DNA of 8,146 nt from JBCBKZ01 sp039026975 (GTDB lineage Bacteria; Bacteroidota; Bacteroidia; J057). Below, piece by piece: positions 1 through 5,050 of the stretch. Numbering within the stretch: position 1 is the stretch's first letter; each line of letters opens with the position of its first letter. The notes beneath the pieces were generated by a model. It did not search any database and was not told the DNA's origin. It worked only from the letters and a program-made list of their open reading frames with translations. The DNA is taken from the NCBI GenBank assembly GCA_039026975.1, contig JBCCLI010000302.1, forward strand, positions 1 through 8,146, read 5' to 3'. The position numbers were made by a program, and so were the translations under genes.

Positions 1-1
1 A

Positions 2-763
2 GAGTATATGGTTCCCAAACTCATGCCGAATGACCACCCCGGCTACACATGGGTAAATGAGGATCAGCTGCAAGTACAGTACCATTACACCTTCATGCCT
101 AAGGGCATAGTGACCCGCCTGATTGTAAGGTTACATGAGTTGATTGAAGACCAGGAGTCAGTCTGGAAAAGAGGAGCTAAGTTTCAGCTCAGGCATACAG
201 TAGCAGAAGTATTAGAAATCTACCGTGATAAGCAGATTCACATAAAAGTGAAGGGAAATGACAGAAAGGAACTGCTAGGTATGATTATGCGAGAAATAGA
301 TGCCATTAACAGCACCTTTGACTTTGGGGAGCGGCTAAGCGTAGAAAAGCTTCTTCCCTGTAACTGTAGGGAATGTGGATCTACTCCTAAACCGTATTTC
401 TTTAGACATTCTGTCATTGTAAGGGCTAGGGAAAAGGGGAAAAAGAAGGTAGAATGTCAGCAAAGCTTTTTGGATGTACCCATAGGGCTATTCCTGGCTG
501 ATATATTTGATAAGGGCCTCTGGGATAGAGAGGAACTCATAGAGATTCTCACTCAGGATGGGCCCAAGTACCTTTTCAGGAAAATAGAAGCCATGGAGCT
601 AGATGAAGCCATAAGAGAAAGGATTTTAGGCCAAGAAGTAAGATTCAACAAACTCAGCTTACAAATAGAAAAAGGAGACATCACCCCTGATAAGGCGGAT
701 ACAGAGAGAAACAGCATACATGGCTTTCTGCTGAACCTTATTCGTGAAATGGATGATCGGTAG
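2..763 (+). CDS. Roco-family (Roc-COR) protein, C-terminal part with EAD11-like end, 5' truncated by window edge
   Basis: The frame is open to the left edge (codons for E and Y precede the ATG at 8), so this is the 3' end of a longer gene and the ATG at 8 is probably internal. Residues are numbered from that ATG. Residues ~1-105 read like the end of a COR domain of bacterial Roco GTPases: a QYHYTFMPKGIVTRLIVRLH segment, then VWKRG, then an alternating strand/helix stretch. Next comes a cysteine patch, C118-x-C120-x2-C123 in LPCNCREC, with C150 in VECQQSF; this arrangement recurs after COR in Bacteroidota Roco proteins and could bind a metal (inference). Residues ~196-251 form a helical pair (RFNKLSLQIEKGDITPDKAD, then a helix ending LIREMDD) resembling effector-associated domain EAD11, a homotypic adaptor of conflict systems. 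The Roc GTPase and any leucine-rich repeats would lie outside the window. Family assignment is fairly sure, EAD11 less so; both are from memory of family patterns. Confidence 0.75.
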   Translation, partial: EYMVPKLMPNDHPGYTWVNEDQLQVQYHYTFMPKGIVTRLIVRLHELIEDQESVWKRGAKFQLRHTVAEVLEIYRDKQIHIKVKGNDRKELLGMIMREIDAINSTFDFGERLSVEKLLPCNCRECGSTPKPYFFRHSVIVRAREKGKKKVECQQSFLDVPIGLFLADIFDKGLWDREELIEILTQDGPKYLFRKIEAMELDEAIRERILGQEVRFNKLSLQIEKGDITPDKADTERNSIHGFLLNLIREMDDR

Positions 764-1171
764 AATTCAGGACTTTTTTCAGCTTTGACATTCCTGTGGA
801 CGGTGTGCAAAGGCTAAGCTTTATGTCAGTGAGAAAGGGAAGGGTAGGGGAGTGGGAAGCTGTATTGACTTACCCTTATGTCTGTTTTATGTCATATAGA
901 GATTATTTCATGCTTTTGTTGGATTCTACCGAGCTGAGGGTGCGAAAAATATTTCGCTCTTACTACTGGCGCTTATGGCTATCAGCTGATATGGATCGTA
1001 TGCTTCAGCTGACGAAGTATCTCCTAGGTAAGCAGTGTACTCTGTAGCATATACAAGATGAACATACATATCTGATGTACACCTGGAACCAGGGTAGCTA
1101 TGCAAGTACCTATTTTGTCCCATAATTTATATTATGTTAAGTAGATTAGAAGGATACCTGCCAGTGAGGAT

Positions 1172-1205
1172 AAAAGTTTACTTATAGTAAACATTTTCTC
1201 TTTTT
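1172..1205 (+). terminator. Hairpin followed by T-rich tract, possible terminator or operator
   Basis: AAAAGTTTAC (1172-1181) pairs with GTAAACATTTT (1187-1197) around the loop TTATA, with one bulged A; the GTTTAC/GTAAAC core is a perfect 6-base match. CTC and five Ts follow (to 1205). The stem is AT-rich and therefore weak, and it lies about 400 bases past the Roco stop codon, so an intrinsic terminator is only possible. A protein-binding dyad is the main alternative. Confidence 0.35.
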
Positions 1206-1396
1206 AAGGATAAGCTACCTACTTTGAATTAATTCCCCTCCTAATGTTTAAACGACTTTTATATAATATATCTGTTGTATAAAATTTTCTCTTTCCAAAA
1301 ATGCTGCTCCTACTAAAACAGTAATTCTTTCCATTCATATCGTATTATTAGCCACTTAACTCCCCTATCCTACCGTTTATAGCAGTATTCAATTTT

Positions 1397-1428
1397 TTTG
1401 ACCAACATAATGATGGTAGGTACAGTTT
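1397..1428 (+). promoter_or_regulatory. Weak candidate promoter of the rhodopsin operon
   Basis: TTTG at 1397-1400 (end of a T7 run) is followed after 20 bases by TACAGTTT (1421-1428), a partial match to the Bacteroidota -7 element TAnnTTTG. A start ~7-10 bases downstream would give a leader of roughly 45 bases before the ATG at 1483. The match is poor in the second half, and the AT-rich surroundings make chance matches easy, so confidence is low. Confidence 0.22.
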
Positions 1429-1482
1429 ACAACACTACATTCATAGTCCATACTTAGAATTATTTATATATAATAACTTTTT

Positions 1483-2322
1483 ATGGAGACAAAATTTGAT
1501 GCCGCCAGAAATCCTGACTCTTTCCTTCAAATAGGCGACCTTGTAGGAGCTTCCTTTTTCATTACATCAATGACCCTCTTTGCCATCTCTATCTTTATTC
1601 TATTTAGGCTTAGATATATTCCCTCCATTTGGAAAGAGCCAGTATTAATTGCCTCTCTCGTTCCGTTAATTGCCAGTATAAATTCATTTTACAGGAGAAG
1701 CTACTGGATAAGTACACTAACTGATCCAGTAGAATTTAGGTTTTTTGACTGGTTCTTAACCGTACCCCTTATGGCCATTTGCTTCTACTATCTTTTGAAA
1801 CCACTGGGTGCTAAAAAGCGAATGTTTATCATGTTACTAGCAGGGAGCATAATCATGCTAGGTGGAGGATATATAGGAGAATCTGTGTTTCCAGAAAGTC
1901 CTGTGAGTTGGGGGATATTAGGGACCCTAGGGCTTTGTCTCATCATAGGAAATATTATGGCTTATGGATACCCTAAAATTTTTCAGCTTGGGGTAGATCC
2001 AGCCCTTAGAAAGGGCTATTTGTTCCTATCTGTTCTACTTCCCCTAGGGTGGAGTATCTACCCTTTTGGATATTTGAGTTCTCCTGGAAATATCATGGAA
2101 GGCTTTCTCCAGATGGACACAATTAGCCTTATGTATAACTTCGCTGATGTATTTAATAAGGGAGGATTAGCCATAGGGATTTATCTCATTGCTACTACAT
2201 ATAGTGGGCCTCAAGATAAAGACTTCCAGTCCCTTAAACAGTCTGTTTTAGCAGGTCGTGAAAACGGCAAGCATGTTGCTCCCTCAATTCCTTCAGCACA
2301 TCCTGAATTTCCCATAAAATAA
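1483..2322 (+). CDS. Microbial (type 1) rhodopsin, proteorhodopsin-like, with variant D-T-C helix C motif
   Basis: A 279-residue seven-helix retinal protein of the cytoplasmic membrane. Helices are roughly 20-42, 52-71, 84-105, 113-131, 142-162, 175-199 and 212-237, with a ~40-residue polar tail and no signal peptide. Family hallmarks are clear: RFFDWFLTVPL in helix C, GYIGES after helix D, GWSIYPFGY in helix F and NFADVFNK in helix G. By alignment to green proteorhodopsin, R86, D89 (proton acceptor), T93, E133, W190, Y193, P194, D222 and the Schiff-base lysine K226 are all kept. Two functional positions differ: the donor glutamate (E108) is C100, and the acceptor's histidine partner (H75) is N67. 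The colour-tuning position (105) is M97, as in many Bacteroidota green-absorbing forms. So the motif is DTC, not DTE (proton), NDQ (sodium) or NTQ (chloride). The ATG at 1483 has no Shine-Dalgarno, which is usual in the phylum. An outer-envelope gene follows 6 bases downstream, probably co-transcribed. It could be a slow outward proton pump or a sensor. Confidence 0.95.
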   Translation: METKFDAARNPDSFLQIGDLVGASFFITSMTLFAISIFILFRLRYIPSIWKEPVLIASLVPLIASINSFYRRSYWISTLTDPVEFRFFDWFLTVPLMAICFYYLLKPLGAKKRMFIMLLAGSIIMLGGGYIGESVFPESPVSWGILGTLGLCLIIGNIMAYGYPKIFQLGVDPALRKGYLFLSVLLPLGWSIYPFGYLSSPGNIMEGFLQMDTISLMYNFADVFNKGGLAIGIYLIATTYSGPQDKDFQSLKQSVLAGRENGKHVAPSIPSAHPEFPIK

Positions 2323-2328
2323 ATTAGC

Positions 2329-3864
2329 ATGAGTAAATATATCTCTACCCTATTGCTTATGCTTTATGCATTTACGGGTATCTATGGACAGCTATCAAGG
2401 GTAGATCTAACCAAGGACCTAACAGCTTGGTACGCCTTCCATGGCTCCTTGGAGAGTAGGTTACCTTCTTCTCCACCTTGCTTAGCTAAGGGTGCAGCCT
2501 GGACAAATAATAGATTTGGAGAGCCTGAAGCAGCTGTAGCCTTTGGAGGAGTAGACCAGCAACTCCTGATTCCCCTAGAATCAATCCCTGCATCTAGCAC
2601 CCCCTCTTTCAGTATCAGCCTGTGGATACAATCTCTGGATGAAAATCCAGGATGTATTCTTCTGAAAGAAGGAGAGTATGGTATCAAGTGGAATGGGCTT
2701 AGAAAACCTTTGACTATTTATCATGGTGCTTCTGGTTCTTTTCTTGAAGGGAAGAAAACTCAATGGACAGCTAAGGACTGGTACCATCTGGCAGTGACTT
2801 CTACAGGGACAGAATTGGCCCTGTATATTAATGGAAAGCTTGACGCTAAATGGGAAGTAGAATCCCAGTTTGAGGTAACGCAAAATAGCTTATTTCTAGG
2901 CCATCATCCCTATTTTTGGGGAGCTTTTATGGGTAAAATTGATGATTTAGGAATTTACCGTAGGGTACTCAATAAGGCAGAAATCCAAATACTAACCCAA
3001 CTGGCCAATATTCCCATTGAAGCTGGAGAGGCTACTACCAAGACTAATGTGGCACTTTCAGAATTCCTCGGAACATGGCAGGGAGTAGTCATCCAACCTG
3101 ATAATGAAATGATTCAAAATTATCCATTTTGGATCACCCTTACTAAGACGGGAGGTACAGGGTTATCAGGATTTACTCGCATAGAGGTAGCAGAGGATAA
3201 TGCGTATGGGGTATCCAAGGCACAAGCGTATCTATCAGGGAATAGTCTGAATTTTGAGGAAATACAGGTTCTAAGACAGAAAAACTACCTTGGCTATAAA
3301 TGGTGTAAAAAGTACGGATTTTTCACCTATAATAAGGCCGATCAGTCATTAAGAGGGAAATGGTATGCTGATAATTGTCAGGTAGGAGGAGAAATCATCT
3401 TGTATAAAACCAAAACTAAATTCAACTACCATGATAACCGTTTATCAGTCCCTGTTCCAGTAGATGAGCTGGTAGCCAAATTAGAAAAAGCTAAGCATCA
3501 AGCCCCAAACTCCTCGCAGCAACTAACGGCTCAGTTAGATCCGATTGTATTTGAATTAAATCAAGATAATCTCACCACTCCGTCCCAGGTATACCTTAAA
3601 AAAGCCCTGCTTGATATACTCTTGAGTAACCCCCAAGTAAAGCTAAATATAGAGGGGCACACAGATAATGTAGGAAATGATCAGTACAATCTTTCTCTGT
3701 CAGTGAAAAGAGCAAAGAGGATTTATGAATTCTTCTTAAGGTTAGGTGTACCTGAAAAGCAGTTGTCATATCAAGGCTTTGGAGAAGCTAATCCTATCGC
3801 CCCAAATGATACAAGTGAAGGAAGGAAAAAGAACCGTCGGGTAGAATTTAAGCTTAGTACTTGA
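2329..3864 (+). CDS. Exported LamG-like / OmpA C-terminal peptidoglycan-binding protein
   Basis: A 511-residue envelope protein. Residues 1-20 form a signal peptide (KYIS, then a hydrophobic core ending GIYG, with Q next). Residues ~28-225 are a LamG/concanavalin A-like jelly roll: LTAWYAFHGSLES at the start, FSISLWIQ in the core, WYHLAVTSTGTELALYINGK, and a closing GKIDDLGIYRRVLNKAEIQ. Residues ~244-360 start with FLGTWQGVV and end GEIILYK; this looks like a small lipocalin-like beta domain that I cannot name, with cysteines C326 and C350. Residues ~403-510 are a complete OmpA C-terminal domain (IEGHTDNVG, YNLSLSVKRAKRI, GFGEANPIAPN, GRKKNRRVEF). D446 and R461 have the 15-residue spacing of the diaminopimelate-binding Asp/Arg pair of OmpA proteins, so peptidoglycan binding is expected. 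It starts 6 bases after the rhodopsin stop, arguing for one transcript. The LamG ligand is unknown; sugar or adhesion is the usual guess. Confidence 0.9.
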   Translation: MSKYISTLLLMLYAFTGIYGQLSRVDLTKDLTAWYAFHGSLESRLPSSPPCLAKGAAWTNNRFGEPEAAVAFGGVDQQLLIPLESIPASSTPSFSISLWIQSLDENPGCILLKEGEYGIKWNGLRKPLTIYHGASGSFLEGKKTQWTAKDWYHLAVTSTGTELALYINGKLDAKWEVESQFEVTQNSLFLGHHPYFWGAFMGKIDDLGIYRRVLNKAEIQILTQLANIPIEAGEATTKTNVALSEFLGTWQGVVIQPDNEMIQNYPFWITLTKTGGTGLSGFTRIEVAEDNAYGVSKAQAYLSGNSLNFEEIQVLRQKNYLGYKWCKKYGFFTYNKADQSLRGKWYADNCQVGGEIILYKTKTKFNYHDNRLSVPVPVDELVAKLEKAKHQAPNSSQQLTAQLDPIVFELNQDNLTTPSQVYLKKALLDILLSNPQVKLNIEGHTDNVGNDQYNLSLSVKRAKRIYEFFLRLGVPEKQLSYQGFGEANPIAPNDTSEGRKKNRRVEFKLST

Positions 3865-4189
3865 GCAGAAGAAACCTATTACTTTGTTAACGGTAAATAG
3901 ATAGTGCGTGTACCCCTACCTCTTTTGGAACAGAATATTATAGCTGAGACCTAAGTAGACACCTTAAGACTGGAAGCTATTATAGCTCCTTTGTAGCTAG
4001 CATAAGGCATATTCCATACTGATTCTCATAGGAAACTAAGGGGGGAGTATCTATTCATTAATATCTCCCTTTCATGTCTCGCTGAACAGGTATAGGTAGC
4101 TGTTAATGAATCTGAATTTTCTTTCTGATTTGGAAACAATCCTACTGCCATGCGAGTACATACATAAGATCATTCCTGGCTTCATCATT
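3865..4189. other. Intergenic region between rhodopsin operon and lectin gene
   Basis: These 325 bases have no recognisable coding sequence; the 28 in-frame codons from the ATG at 4106 are treated as non-coding. Visible are the direct repeat TATTATAGCT at 3936-3945 and 3978-3987 (42 bases apart), a short hairpin at 3972-3989, and a bulged dyad CTATTAC (3876-3882) / GTAAATAG (3893-3900) soon after the OmpA-protein stop. I saw no TTTG/TAnnTTTG promoter pair with proper spacing for the lectin gene. Confidence 0.6.
3972..3993 (+). terminator. Short hairpin, weak terminator candidate of rhodopsin operon
   Basis: GGAAGCTA (3972-3979) pairs with TAGCTCC (3983-3989) with one bulged A and a TTA loop, followed by TTTG. 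The stem is short and the T tract very brief, and it lies ~110 bases past the stop codon. Its right half contains one copy of a 10-base direct repeat, so it may instead be a repeat-derived dyad. Confidence 0.25.
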
Positions 4190-4909
4190 ATGCGTATCAC
4201 TATCATCTGTTGTTTCCTACTATTAGGAGGATCTCTTCCCCTTAGCGCCCAGATCCTTTCTGTACAAGACTTCTCACTTAGAGGAGATGCCTACATTACA
4301 GATGTGGACTGTATCCGTTTAACAGAGGCCTATGATTACGGCTCAGGATCTATGTGGTATCGCTACCCTTTGAGCCTGGCTGAGCCTTTTACCCTTTCTT
4401 TAAATGTCATGATAGGCTGTGAAGACACCTTGGGTGCTGATGGGATAGTGTTTGTGATGACAGGCCGCGCTAATCAGCTGGGATATATGGGAGAAGGCAT
4501 GGGCTTTGCAGGGCTGGTTCCATCTGTAGGCATAGAGGTGGATACCTGGAGAAATTATCACCTGAATGATCCGGCTGAAGACCACGTAGCCATCATGTTT
4601 AATGGGCGGGTAGGCCACTACAGTGATTTTGCCATCCCCTCCCCTATCTCCAATATCGAGGATTGTAGCATTCATATTCTCTCTGTAGTCTGGAATCCCG
4701 AGGAGAAAAATTTATCTGTGAGAATAGATAATGAAACCATCACTTCCACAGAAGTAGATCTTATCAATAGCGTATTCCTAGGGCAGGATAACGTTTTTTG
4801 GGGGGTAACGGCTGCCACTGGTCGCTACAATAATATACATGAGGTGTGCTTCCCCAGATTGACCAGGCTGGATGCAATTCCACCTACTGATTCCTATACG
4901 GGAGACTAG
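4190..4909 (+). CDS. Secreted L-type (legume-like) lectin domain protein
   Basis: A 239-residue exported protein that is essentially one carbohydrate-binding jelly-roll domain. I chose the ATG at 4190 because it gives a clean signal peptide (MRITIICCFLLLGGSLPLSA, cut before Q); the longer frame from 4106 would put 28 poorly hydrophobic residues in front of it. Key residues in this numbering: ADG with D84 (sugar-binding Asp of legume lectins), then E116, D118, W120, N122, D127 and H132 in the segment starting IEVDTW. Their spacing is identical to the Mn/Ca site of concanavalin A (E8, D10, Y12, N14, D19, H24), so metal-dependent sugar binding is likely. FWGVTAATG (from ~203) matches the conserved legume-lectin GFSAATG strand. 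Cysteines 41, 77, 159 and 220 could form two disulfides. It ends shortly after the domain, with no type IX sorting domain or anchor visible, so it is probably periplasmic or released. It is flanked by gaps of 325 and 141 bases, so it is likely transcribed alone. The target sugar is unknown. Confidence 0.87.
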   Translation: MRITIICCFLLLGGSLPLSAQILSVQDFSLRGDAYITDVDCIRLTEAYDYGSGSMWYRYPLSLAEPFTLSLNVMIGCEDTLGADGIVFVMTGRANQLGYMGEGMGFAGLVPSVGIEVDTWRNYHLNDPAEDHVAIMFNGRVGHYSDFAIPSPISNIEDCSIHILSVVWNPEEKNLSVRIDNETITSTEVDLINSVFLGQDNVFWGVTAATGRYNNIHEVCFPRLTRLDAIPPTDSYTGD

Positions 4910-4982
4910 CCCCTACCGCTAAGTAGATCCATTCTAACAGTTTAATAACCATTCAGAATTTACGATATGTCATAGGGATTCC

Positions 4983-5013
4983 TTTGACAAGTTAATCCTC
5001 TTTGGTAAATTTC
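4983..5013 (+). promoter_or_regulatory. Bacteroidota-type promoter of the metalloprotease gene
   Basis: TTTG (4983-4986), a 19-base spacer, then TAAATTTC (5006-5013) matches the Bacteroidota -33/-7 consensus TTTG...TAnnTTTG at all but the last base, with standard spacing. It predicts a start near 5020 and a leader of ~30 bases before the ATG at 5051. It is also evidence for the phylum assignment and for the protease being its own transcription unit. Confidence 0.6.
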
Positions 5014-5050
5014 TGATTCTCAAACTTTATAATAACCTAAACAAGAACAT

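Larger units (their letters stand above)
764..1482. other. AT-rich intergenic region, no convincing gene
   Basis: These 719 bases between the Roco gene and the rhodopsin operon hold no protein I recognise. A GTG-started frame at 796-1047 (83 codons) lacks a ribosome-site context and any motif, and is probably chance. The last ~350 bases are strongly AT-rich. Visible structures are a hairpin at 1172-1197, the 8-base palindrome GTTTAAAC at 1246-1253, and an 11-base direct repeat ATTTTCTCTTT at 1193-1203 and 1284-1294, 91 bases apart. The region probably carries the end of the upstream transcript and the promoter of the rhodopsin operon. A small RNA or decayed gene cannot be excluded. Confidence 0.6.

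Noticed and set aside
796..1047. 83-codon GTG-started frame after the Roco gene
   Set aside because: No recognisable domain, no start context, unusual Tyr/Trp/Met/Arg-rich composition, and only a 32-base gap after the Roco stop without a promoter; most likely a chance frame.
1483..2322. Possibility that the rhodopsin is a sodium or chloride pump, or a heliorhodopsin
   Set aside because: The helix C residues are D-T-C rather than N-D-Q or N-T-Q, and the DWxLTVPL and WxxYPxGY motifs belong to the proteorhodopsin/xanthorhodopsin type.
4106..4189. N-terminal extension of the lectin frame starting at the ATG at 4106
   Set aside because: The extra 28 residues would sit before a perfect signal peptide that starts at the Met encoded at 4190, and they have no export or domain character.
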